Source: CALFML01 sp044222245 (lineage in GTDB: Bacteria; Myxococcota_A; Polyangia; Palsa-1104; JAEUJZ01). Taken from it: a stretch of DNA of 64,000 nt. The DNA lies in contig JBGANQ010000006.1 in assembly GCA_044222245.1 (NCBI GenBank), forward strand, positions 1 through 64,000, written 5' to 3'. Positions 34,067 to 42,900 of the stretch are shown here, one piece after another (position 1 is the first letter of the stretch; each line of letters opens with the position of its first letter). Under the pieces are notes generated by a model, which did no database searches, was not told where the DNA came from, and was given only the letters and a program-made list of their open reading frames with translations. Both the position numbers and the translations under genes were made by a program.

Positions 34067-35050
34067 AAAAAGCTGATAACATAGCTTGCGTCTGCGGTTC
34101 TACAACACAATTTAGAGATATAATGCAGAAGCAAACTCAAGCATATTAATTCGACGGTTATTTGCAGAGGGCCATTTTCTTTTGCCAAACGAGCTCAACA
34201 ATTTTTAATTAGAGATATCCAACAACTTCGCTCTCAGCCGGCGCGAAAAGTGGGCCGCGAGGACCCATTTCGTCGTATGGGTCGCCCCAATAGCACCGCC
34301 AGCATGTTCGCCACTGCGTCGGCGGCCCAGCGGTAGCCCTAACCTCCGCAAAAGGGCCGGCGGCGCGGCCAGCTTCCCCAGAGGGAACTTTTTGGCCCGC
34401 GTCTGGGCTGGCGGATCCGGCAACCGAGAACGGCCTGTTGTGGGTGTTCTGGATAAAGCCGGTCGCCGGGTTGATGCCAAGCGGGCATGACGAGGCATGA
34501 CCGGGCGAGCATGACCGCGGCCGAATTGGACCTTATGCTTGATCTATTGTAGAGTCCGCAAGGAACTGCCGACGACTGCCCGCTATACCCCCTTCCAGAG
34601 TATGCCATGACATGTTATCGAAGCCGTCATAGCGATGGCTCGTACCATGCAACGAATTCTCGTGGCTGGAGGAGACGGCTTCATTGTATTATGAATCAGC
34701 GCAGATCGCCGTATAGGCGCGTGAGGCGGTCGATGGGCACGGCGAGGTTGAACAGCGTCTGGAGGAGTCACCAGAGAACGAGGGTGCGCAAGGGGTCGCC
34801 TTGAATCGACGCGCACCGGCGACAACTTCGACCTCGCACCCGTCCGTCGGCGGCAACGCTGGAGTCAGGTGGCGTGCGCAATTTGTAAACTTGTGAGCGC
34901 AAAGGGAACGGCAGCAGCGTTTGCAATGAATGTGGACTCAGGTAGGCTAGCCCAGTATTCCGTTCGTTGTGCCGACCGCGTTTCTTTTGAATACTACAGT
35001 GATCGGCCAGCCCATACATGGATGGTGCTGGGCTGATACCGTCCCGCTGC
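34067..35050. other. AT-richer leader and gene-poor spacer
   Basis: About 980 bp without a supported gene. Its first 150 bp are notably AT-rich, suitable for the promoter of the leftward EAD1 operon. Short weak frames at 34205-34825 show no family and look like chance or worn remnants. The part near 34583-34870 may descend from an inserted gene, but I cannot identify it. Confidence 0.5.
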
Positions 35051-35677
35051 TCAAACGTCAGGGCCATAGGCGCGCAGGAAGTGGACGAGCAGATCATCGC
35101 AGAGCGCGTCGAGAGACAACGGACGAACGTCCTGTCCGCACAGCCCATGCTGGTGAATCGCCGCCAAAAGCAGCGGTGAGATGAGCGAAAGAGCTGCGAT
35201 CCGAAGATCACAGGGTCGGAGTTCGCCGCGCTGAACATGCAGGGCGAGCCGCGTCTCGACCGATTGCAGCGTCGGCTCGAGGATCGCGTGGAGATAAGCC
35301 GGGCCGACGACTCGGTCGCGCATGCCCACCGCCAGTCCGACGGCGTGGATATCGAGCACGCCGTGCCGCAGGCCGGTGAGGATGAGCCGCAGCAGCTCGG
35401 CGAGTGACTCGCGCAACGGCTTTTGCGGTGGCGCGGTGATTTGTTCAAGAAAGCGCTTGCCGATAAGTCCATAGCGCTGGAGCAGCGCCGCGTAAAGACC
35501 CGAGCGCGAGCCGAAGTGATGGCGTAGCGAAGAAAGGCTGACGCCGGCCACGATGGCCATCTCATTCATGGTGATGCGCGGCGCGTCCTCGTGAAGGAGC
35601 CGCAGCTGCAGGGAATCGAGAAGTTGCTCGCGCTTTTTATCAAAGTCGCGATTTCGGTCACCGGTCTTGCGAGCCAT
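35051..35677 (-). CDS. TetR-family transcriptional regulator
   Basis: The 208-residue protein has an N-terminal TetR/AcrR DNA-binding domain: ITMNEMAIVAGVSLSSLRHHFGSRSGLYAALL, with the typical second helix-turn-helix, preceded by a basic segment (RKTGDRNRDFDKKREQLLD). The C-terminal 130 residues form the helical ligand-binding and dimer domain. The ATG at 35677 has GGGAG upstream. Longer frames to 35776 are unlikely. No obvious target operon lies next to it: a long spacer on one side and a short intergenic region toward the lipoprotein gene on the other. Confidence 0.85.
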   Translation of the reverse strand: MARKTGDRNRDFDKKREQLLDSLQLRLLHEDAPRITMNEMAIVAGVSLSSLRHHFGSRSGLYAALLQRYGLIGKRFLEQITAPPQKPLRESLAELLRLILTGLRHGVLDIHAVGLAVGMRDRVVGPAYLHAILEPTLQSVETRLALHVQRGELRPCDLRIAALSLISPLLLAAIHQHGLCGQDVRPLSLDALCDDLLVHFLRAYGPDV

Positions 35678-35872
35678 AGCCGGCTCCCACTTTAAGGGCA
35701 GCGCGCGCCGTCGTCCAGCCGCGAGCGCACGCGATCGCCGCTTTTCGGCCGAATCGCGCGCGCTGGTCGACTGCACTCATTACGCCCTGGTCAACGCCAT
35801 GAAGCTCCGTAGGAGAGCGAAAAGAGTCAGTTCCTTTTGGGGGTGCGAAGTTCCGCGAAGGAACCGGAAGTC

Positions 35873-37303
35873 TCAGGGGGCGGTAAAGACGCAGCGGGTG
35901 AGCGGCTGGATGACGTCGGCGCTGACGTAGATATAGTAGCGCTGACCGGATGTAAGAGGTGGCGGACCACCAACTAGCGGCATGCGCTGGGTGAGGCCGG
36001 GCGGCACCTGTCCGTAGCGGAACGTGCCGCTCATCACCGGCTTGCCGTCAAAAGGCACATCCACGCGCCACACGGTTGCATCGGGCAGGTCGAGGTTCGG
36101 CGGCACGGTGGGGGTAGTCGCCGACTCCGCAAGGATATAGACGTAGCGCGCGCCGCCCCCGCGCCAGATCACCCGTCCGTCAGCGGTGACGCCCTCACCG
36201 CGCACGCAGGCCGAGGGCCGGAATTTGAGCTGAGACTCGAGCGGACCGGCGGCTACTTGGCCGGTGAACTGCTCCTTAGTCAGGCCGCGCCGGGTCGCCT
36301 CGGCGGCAAAAAAAGTCCGCATGCGCGCATCGTCGGTAGTCACGAAGATGGTGTGATTCGGATCGGTGGGCGTGGAGCGCGAGAAGCCGTTGTTCTGCGC
36401 CGCCGGATAGGCGCCAAGACCCACCGAAGTGATCCAGCCGGCACCCATGGCGATGCCACTGTCCAAGAAGCTGCTGATGAAGTTGCCCGGCGCCTCCAAG
36501 TACCAGTTCGCCGGTCCCTTGGGGGCGCTGGTGCTGTGGCAGCAGAGGCAGGCCGTGGACTCGATCTGACTTTTGACCCAACCTAGCTCTCTAGTGTACG
36601 CCGGGTCGGTCATGCGGGCATCCGCCTGGCCAACGGTCGGCGCCGGCGGCACCGGATAGTAGGGCCGCTGCGTGCGCACGCGGTCACAGCTGGCGTAGTC
36701 GGAAAAACGCCGACCCTCCTCGGTGGCGCCCGATATCATTTCCCAGGTGCAGACCTTGCCACCCGGCGACAGACCCGGCGGCTCGCCGACCTTGGGGTCG
36801 TCACAGCGCTGCACTGGCTGCTGGAATACTCCGGGGCCGCTGACGCCAGGGCTCTGATCGGGGTCGACGCCACCGCAGACCGGGCCCAGGTCAAAAGCGC
36901 CGCCGCCGAAGAACTCGCAGCCGCGCTGCGCCGAGCCGCACTCCCCCGGATCGTTGCCCGGCAGGCTGGTTCTGTAGAAAAGCCCGTCTTTTGAGAAGAC
37001 ACAGGCGCCGAGGACCTCGGGGAGGTTGCACGCCTGCCCCATGGTCAGGGTGCCACTCCAGCTGTCGCACTCCGCCTTGGCCTGCTCCGCGGTCCAGCTG
37101 CCGTGGTAGTCGCTGCACTGATCGTTTTTGGCAAACTTGTTGTAGAAGCGGCAAGAGCCGACGATCTCTTCGGGAATCGTCGGTACGTCCTTCTTGCCGC
37201 AGCTCGCCGAAACCAGCGAGGCCGGCAACAGGCACAGCATCAAAAACTTCGATCTTGTCTGACGGCTGGAAAACGGCAGCAACTGCCAAGGACGCAGGGT
37301 CAT
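35873..37303 (-). CDS. Secreted lipoprotein with a CxxCH motif
   Basis: The 476-residue protein starts at an ATG with AGGAG upstream. A lipoprotein signal ends in the lipobox VSASC (about residue 30). The middle contains many Cys pairs (about residues 45-200), consistent with disulfides in the periplasm. At about residue 250 it has ACLCCHSTSAP, that is C-L-C-C-H, which satisfies CxxCH and could bind c-type heme; the third Cys is unusual. The C-terminal 120 residues are beta-rich (VWRVDVPFDGKPVMSGTF, then YYIYVSADVIQPLTR). No known cytochrome family fits. Possible alternatives are a zinc site or a chance motif. Confidence 0.75.
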   Translation of the reverse strand: MTLRPWQLLPFSSRQTRSKFLMLCLLPASLVSASCGKKDVPTIPEEIVGSCRFYNKFAKNDQCSDYHGSWTAEQAKAECDSWSGTLTMGQACNLPEVLGACVFSKDGLFYRTSLPGNDPGECGSAQRGCEFFGGGAFDLGPVCGGVDPDQSPGVSGPGVFQQPVQRCDDPKVGEPPGLSPGGKVCTWEMISGATEEGRRFSDYASCDRVRTQRPYYPVPPAPTVGQADARMTDPAYTRELGWVKSQIESTACLCCHSTSAPKGPANWYLEAPGNFISSFLDSGIAMGAGWITSVGLGAYPAAQNNGFSRSTPTDPNHTIFVTTDDARMRTFFAAEATRRGLTKEQFTGQVAAGPLESQLKFRPSACVRGEGVTADGRVIWRGGGARYVYILAESATTPTVPPNLDLPDATVWRVDVPFDGKPVMSGTFRYGQVPPGLTQRMPLVGGPPPLTSGQRYYIYVSADVIQPLTRCVFTAP

Positions 37304-37529
37304 GAGCTTCTCCTGGCCGCCGCGCGGCGGGTATAAAATGGCGATCGCAACAATTTGTCTGAATGAACAATTTATATGATGCTGCACGCTCCGCGGCTGC
37401 GTCAGCCAACATCTCGGGCCGTCGGTGCTACGTCCTTCTCCCGCAGATTTTCCTGGGGTGTCGGCAGCGGTCAGGATCTGAGCCAGCCGGGCGCTGCGCT
37501 TCCCGGCCAGGAAACCGAAGCAGAGCCGG

Positions 37530-37727
37530 GGCATCCACTGCCGCGACCTGGAGGCGGCTCCGATCGTCCGGATCACGATGGACACCGTATCGCTCAACAG
37601 TCAACCCGAAGCCGAGATGTCCGAGCTGCTGCGCGCCCTGGGCCCCCAGGAGCCGCTGGCGAAATTACATGACGACCTAGTGGCGCTGAAGAACATCTAC
37701 AGGCTCGTGCATCCCCAGCCACGGAGC
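37530..37727 (+). pseudogene. Duplicated internal fragment of the exbD gene
   Basis: 198 bp repeats exbD positions 24970-25167 nearly exactly, in frame for residues DLEAAPIVRITMDTVSLN through LVHPQPRS with two or three amino-acid changes. There is no membrane helix and no C-terminus. It is a partial duplication, inserted between the CxxCH lipoprotein gene and other scraps. Confidence 0.8.
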
Positions 37728-37737
37728 GGCCGGCAGC

Positions 37738-37935
37738 GCGCAATATTTGGGCTCCACGTCGCCATCTGCCGCCCTGGCCTTGTCCTGGCTGGCTCGGCTG
37801 AACAGCGCCCGGCTGCTGGTTGGGGTTTAGCTGCTTGCCGCGGTTGCCCTGCGCCTTGTCCCAGGTGATGTTGGTGCCCGGGGTGCCCCAGCTGCCGTTC
37901 TGGATGTCTGCTTCGTGGTTCGGGGTCTTGCTCAT
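37738..37935 (-). pseudogene. Small Gly/Asn/Gln-rich frame, probably truncated
   Basis: From an ATG at 37935 the frame reads MSKTPNHEADIQNGSWGTPG followed by Asn/Gln-rich sequence for about 65 codons, then runs into the antisense of the exbD duplicate. The first part looks like a real hydrophilic small protein; the end does not. Low confidence. Confidence 0.35.
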
Positions 37936-37991
37936 AGCATCGCCACCAGCCATTGCCCAGCAGCCCACAACCTGGCTACAGTGCACTGGTC

Positions 37992-38306
37992 ATGGCCATG
38001 TTCGAAGAGCTCGCCCGCCAGCAAATCGCCGAAGCGCTATGCGCTGCCGGCGGGGCCGTCCAAGACAGCAAAAAGGGCAACCTGTACGGGCGCCGCGGCT
38101 TCGCAGTCCGCGAGCTCCCGCTGCGCAAGGGTCACGGCACGCTCGCTGCCGCCACCTCGATCTATAGCCTGCTCAAGCACGCCAAGGCCCAGCGCGCGCT
38201 GTTCATCGCCGACCGCGGCAACCTGAGCAGGCACGCCGAGAAGGCCAGTTCAAGTCTCATACGGCAAGATCTACAGCGTCGAAGCAGACGAAGGAGAGCA
38301 ACTTAG
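37992..38306 (+). pseudogene. Remnant of a second HsdR/DEAD helicase gene
   Basis: About 45 codons match the N-terminus of EcoEI-like restriction R subunits (ARQQIAEALCAAGGAVQDSK, then AVRELPLRKGHGT). The nuclease region after GHGT is missing and the frame joins a motor-domain segment (TSIYSLLKHAKAQRALFIADRGNL, equivalent to the helicase strand with xVDRxxL). It ends soon after. A deletion of several hundred codons is implied. This is a different R-subunit family from the one at 12150-14965. Confidence 0.65.
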
Positions 38307-38367
38307 CACACTCAAGCAGACAGGCCGGCGCGGATCCATTCCCGTGCAGCGATCGGAAGTAAGTGTT

Positions 38368-38892
38368 ATGACGGCCACTCACAACCTCCAAAGCAGCGAC
38401 GAGGCACCAGCTCGGCAAGTCTCGGTCCTCTTTTGTTTCTCCCATCAGGATGCAGAGCTACAGCAAGAGCTGGCCGACCAGCTGGCGGTTCTGTCACATG
38501 CTGGCACTATCGTCACCTGGAGCCACCAGGAAATCGCGGCAGGAACCGACTGGCGATTGGCCATCGAGCACCAGCTGGATTCCGCAGAGATCATCCTGCT
38601 TCTATTAAGCAAGAACTTTTTTGGTTCACGCTATTGTTGCGAGATTGAAATGACTCGGGCGTTGCAACGGGCAGAGGACGGGCAGGCGCGAGTTATTCCG
38701 ATACTCCTGCGCCCCTGCGACTGGCAAAACTCCCCTGTCGGCAAGCTACAGATCCTGCCGGGAGTCAGACCGGTTGTGGAGTGGCCCGTGCGCGATGACG
38801 CGGGGTGGGCTTGCGCGCGCTATCTGCTCGACACCGGTTGTCCAGAGCTCCGCTTGCGGGTTCGCAGCTCCCGCTACAACAGCGCTGCTTAG
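38368..38892 (+). CDS. TIR-domain protein
   Basis: The 174-residue protein is almost entirely one TIR domain: FCFSHQDAELQQELADQLAVL at the N-terminus, TIVTWSHQEIAAGTDWR (about 48-63), a hydrophobic strand IILLLLSKNFFGSRYCCEIEM (about 75-95) and later ARVIPILLRPCDW. Glu94, five residues after Tyr89, sits where the catalytic glutamate of NAD-cleaving TIRs lies. The start ATG at 38368 has GGAAG upstream. There is no transmembrane or sensor domain, so it is likely an effector needing a partner. It is directly after the HsdR remnant, about 4 kb from the EAD1 gene, and could be an effector for that system, though linkage is not shown. Confidence 0.8.
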   Translation: MTATHNLQSSDEAPARQVSVLFCFSHQDAELQQELADQLAVLSHAGTIVTWSHQEIAAGTDWRLAIEHQLDSAEIILLLLSKNFFGSRYCCEIEMTRALQRAEDGQARVIPILLRPCDWQNSPVGKLQILPGVRPVVEWPVRDDAGWACARYLLDTGCPELRLRVRSSRYNSAA

Positions 38893-38977
38893 CACCGCAG
38901 CTGGCCCCGCACCCGTCGTAGTCGTCTCCGGTCCAAAGGACTACGCCAACGGGGGGACGTTCCGGATGGGAAACAGG

Positions 38978-39895
38978 CTAGCCGCGGAACGTCGAAGGAC
39001 CGAAGTCGCCGAAGGGCTGGTCGCGCTCGCGCACCGCTTCGCGAGCGCCTTTTTCGAAGATCCGCTGCTGGAACGCATAGCCCTCGGGAGTATGGCGGGA
39101 GATTCCATCGAGCACCGTGCCCAGCGTCTGGGTGGTGGACATCCCCATCGCCTGCAGCGTCGAGTTGAGGACCAGCTTCTGCATGATCAGCTGGTTTACC
39201 GGCACGCGGGCGATGCGGGCCAGCAGGGCCTCGAAGCGCTCATCGAGCTGGGCGGCCGGCGCCGCCTCGCTGGCCAGGCCCCACTCCACCGCCTCGGTCC
39301 CCGAGATGCAGTCGCCGGTGAGGAGCAGCCGGCGCGCCCGCGTCACGCCGATCCGGTGCACCCACAGCGCGGTGGTCGGCACGCCCCACACCCGCGCCGG
39401 CGGATAGCCGATCTTGCAGACGTCTTCCGCGACGAGCAGATCCGAGCACAGGGCCAGGTCGGTGCCCCCGGCGACGCAGAAGCCGTGCACCTTGCACACG
39501 ACGGGTTTGTCGCTGTGGAACAGACTCATAAAGGCCCGGACGTTGCGGCTCATGAACTGGTAGTCGAGCATCGGGTCCCAGACCTTGCTCGGATCATGGT
39601 TGGCCATGGTGACCATGGGGTCGAGCGGCGAGCCCTTCGCGAACGTGCCCTCGGCCGCCTGCTCGTGGATCTCACCGCCGGCCGAGGCGACAAGATCATA
39701 GCCGCCGCAGAAGCCCTTGCCGGCGCCGGACAGCGCGATGACGTGGACCGCCGGATCGAGGTTGGCGCGCTCCACCGCCGCGGTCAGCTCGCCGGGCATG
39801 GCGAAGGTGATGGCGTTGCCGCGGTGGGGACGGTTGAGGGTGATGCGGGCGATGGCGCCGGTAGTCGCGTAGGTGAGCGTCTGCAGCGTCTGCAT
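38978..39895 (-). CDS. Enoyl-CoA hydratase/crotonase family enzyme
   Basis: The 305-residue protein has the crotonase fold: ITLNRPHRGNAITFAMPGEL at residues 18-40, the oxyanion-hole elements GAGKGFCGGYDLVA and KPVVCKVHGFCVAGGTDLALCSDLLVAE, and the C-terminal helix region with QLIMQKLVLN. The glutamates used by enoyl-CoA hydratase are not obvious, so another crotonase reaction (isomerase or hydrolase) is possible. It is unlinked to other fatty-acid genes and ends 60 bases from a convergent stretch after the TIR gene. It lies just downstream of the kinase-ATPase gene on the same strand. Confidence 0.85.
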   Translation of the reverse strand: MQTLQTLTYATTGAIARITLNRPHRGNAITFAMPGELTAAVERANLDPAVHVIALSGAGKGFCGGYDLVASAGGEIHEQAAEGTFAKGSPLDPMVTMANHDPSKVWDPMLDYQFMSRNVRAFMSLFHSDKPVVCKVHGFCVAGGTDLALCSDLLVAEDVCKIGYPPARVWGVPTTALWVHRIGVTRARRLLLTGDCISGTEAVEWGLASEAAPAAQLDERFEALLARIARVPVNQLIMQKLVLNSTLQAMGMSTTQTLGTVLDGISRHTPEGYAFQQRIFEKGAREAVRERDQPFGDFGPSTFRG

Positions 39896-39979
39896 TGGAT
39901 CTCCTTGGAAGGGTCCCGGTTATAGCATGATAGGGGCTAGTCCGGCTGGCGTTTGCGGCGCCCGGCACGCGGCGCCCGC

Positions 39980-42900
39980 TCAGCCGGTCGGGGACGCGAA
40001 GCCGGGCGCCAGCATGGCGACCATGCGGCGCGGGTTGCGGATCTCCTGCTCGGCCATGAAGCCCTGCGCCTGGGCGCGCAGCGCCTGGCCTTCGCGCGAG
40101 TCCGCGGGCAGGAGGTCGGCGAGCCGCCAGCGCGCCGCGGCCCCATAAAGCCCCATATGGCTCCGGTCGCACTCGTCCACCGCCGCGCGCAGCCGCAGCG
40201 CCGCCTGCGCGCGATCGCCCCGGCACGCAGCGAGGCCGGCGCGCAACAGGGACACAAGCGGCGCACTCCACTCCATGTGCTCTTTGGCGATCGCCTCCGC
40301 GTCGGCGACGACCTGCTTGAGAAGCTCCGCGCGGCCCCCGCTTGCCACCACCGCGAGCGCGCTGCGCGCCCGCAGGTGCAGGACCTCCAGTCGGAGCAGC
40401 TGGACCCGCAAGAGGAGCGAGCGCCGCAGCTCGGGCCACTTCTGCGCCAGCAGCGCCCAGGCGTCCTCGGGGCAGTCCCTGTACAGAGCGAGCTGCACCA
40501 GCCCGAGCATGGAGCTATAGTGCTGCAGGTGGAAGCCGTGGGTGGACCACTCCACCAGCGCCTCTTCGATCTGCCGCTTGGCCCCTGCTGGATCGTCGGC
40601 CGCCAGCCAGGCGATGCTGTAGCGGGTGCGGATGTCGGTGGCAGTGTAAAGATTCCCGGTCTCGCGAGCGGTGGCAAGCAGCCTGTGTACGCGCTGCTGC
40701 AGCTCTTTGAGCCGGCCCAGATACATGAGCGCGCCCAGCGCAAAGCGATGCGCGCTGGCCTCCTCCCAGGCCACGCCGGTGCAGCACTCCAGCAGCATGC
40801 TCTGCGCCTGCTCCAGCGATGCCAGCCCCGGCGCCCAGTCGCCTCGCAGGTAGGCCGCCATTCCGGTAAATAGAGCGACCAGGCCCATGGCGTGGCGATT
40901 GCCCACCTGCTCGGCCAGCTCCTTGGCGCGCCCCATCAGCTGCTCGACCTGGGAGCGACTCGGTCCGCCTTCGGTCGACCTGAACGCGGCCTCCATCACC
41001 AGCCCGCGGGCGACCCGGTAGGGCTCTCCCGCCTCCAGCGCGAGCAGCAGGTGCCGGGTCTGAAAATCCGCCGTGCGCACCGTATCAACAAGGCCCAGCC
41101 CGCGCCAGACCGCCCAGCAGACATCGACCCGCAAAAGGACGTCCGGCGGCACCTGCTCGACCGCCCGCGCGGTGAACTGCAGGCCGCGCAGCTTGAGCCG
41201 GGCGCGCCCATAGAACAGCGACAGCAGGGCCTGCGCCGGCGTGCTGGCCATCTTGAGCCCGACGGCCGCGAGGACCTGCTCCAGCACCTGCAGACCCTTG
41301 TCGATATGCCCGCTGACCAGGAACTGCTCGGCCGCTCGCCGCTGCAGGTCGCAGGCTTCTCCGGTCGCGGCATCGGCGGCGGCGGCGAGAAATACTGGCG
41401 CCGCCTCCGCCCCGCGGCTGGCGTTGGTGAGCGCCGTGCCCAGCTTGGCGAGCAGCTGGCTGCGGGCAGGGCCCGACAGCGGGTGCAGCTCGAGCGCCCG
41501 CCGATAGTGACTGGCCGCGCGCGCGAAGGCGAGCGCGGACGCCGCCTGATCCGCAGCCTGTATCGCGTAGCCGGCCGCGCGCTCGGCGTTGCCGGCCTCC
41601 TGCCAGTGCAGGACCAGGGCCTCCGGATCATGGGTTCCAGCGCTCTCCAGGGCCACCGCGAGGCGGCTGTGCCAGTCGGTGCGGCAGCTCCGATCGAGGT
41701 GGGAGAGGATCGACTCGCGGACCCGATCGTGGTAGGGCTCGATGGCGTCGGTCTGGCGCGCGCCGGTGGTCCGGACCAGGTGCGCGGCGCGCAGCTGCGC
41801 GGTCAGCGCATCGAACTCGCCGGGGCTTGTCGCCGCGGCGCGGGCGATGATCTCCTGGGCGATGGGAGACCCGGCGACCGCCACCACCTCCAGCAGCTGA
41901 CGGGCCGGCGCCTCCAGCCGCTGCACGCGCGCCCACAGCGCGTCGTCCAGCCGCAGCGGCGCCTGCTGCGAGCCGGCGAAGCGCCGCTGGCGCACCAGCT
42001 CATCGATGAACAGCGGGTGTCCCTGCGCCTCTTGCGCGATGAGCTCGATCATCGCAGTGCCGCTGTCGGCGAAGCCGGCGAGCAGTCGCTGCGCCAGCTG
42101 GCGCGCCTCGCGGGCCGCGAGCTTGCCGAGCGCCAGGCTGCGTACATCGCCGGGGAGCCGCGCCAGGTCGGGGGAGCTGCCGGCCTTCTCCACGATCGCG
42201 GAGCGGTCCCTTACGGTCGTCAGCAGCAAGAGCGGCGGCGCGTCCGGGGGGCGCAACAGCTCGTTGAGCAGGACGAAGCTGTCGGCGTCGGCCCACTGCA
42301 GGTCGTCGACCACGATGATCAGCGGAACCTTCTTGGCGAGGTTGTGCAAGAGCTCGCGCAGAGCCAAAAAGGCGCGCGTGCGCAGCACCACCGGATCCTC
42401 GGGAGCCTGAGCGAGCGGCGCCACCTGGGCGAGCGTCACGCTCGCCTCCAGCACCGGAAACAGCTTGGCCAGGAGCGGCAGGTTGCGTGGCAACAGCGCC
42501 CGCGCCTCGGCCTCCGGCAGCTGCAGCAGGTAGCCGCTCAGCTCATCGATCACTCCGTCCACGGCCTTATAGGCGAGCAGCTCGCGCTCATAGCAGCGAC
42601 CGCAGAAAAGGACGGTCTGCGGTGCCGCCCGGGTGACCCTGGCGAGGAAGTGGCGGACGAGGAAGCTCTTGCCCACCCCCGACTCGCCATGGACCTGGAC
42701 CGTCACCGCCTGACCGCTGCGGCTGTCGGCGAAGGCGCGCTCGAGAAGCGCCAGCTCGCTCCCTCGTCCGACAAAGTCTTCAGGCGACTGCGAGCCGGTG
42801 GTGACCTCATTGGGCGGCGCGATGCGCAGGCGCTGCAGGAGCTCGGCGCCGGAGGGCCGGGCCGCGGGATCTGCCTGCAAGAGCGCCGCGCAGAGCGCAT

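Noticed and set aside
34205..34870. Possible degraded transposase gene
   Set aside because: Only short frames without family motifs; no inverted repeats were found by eye.
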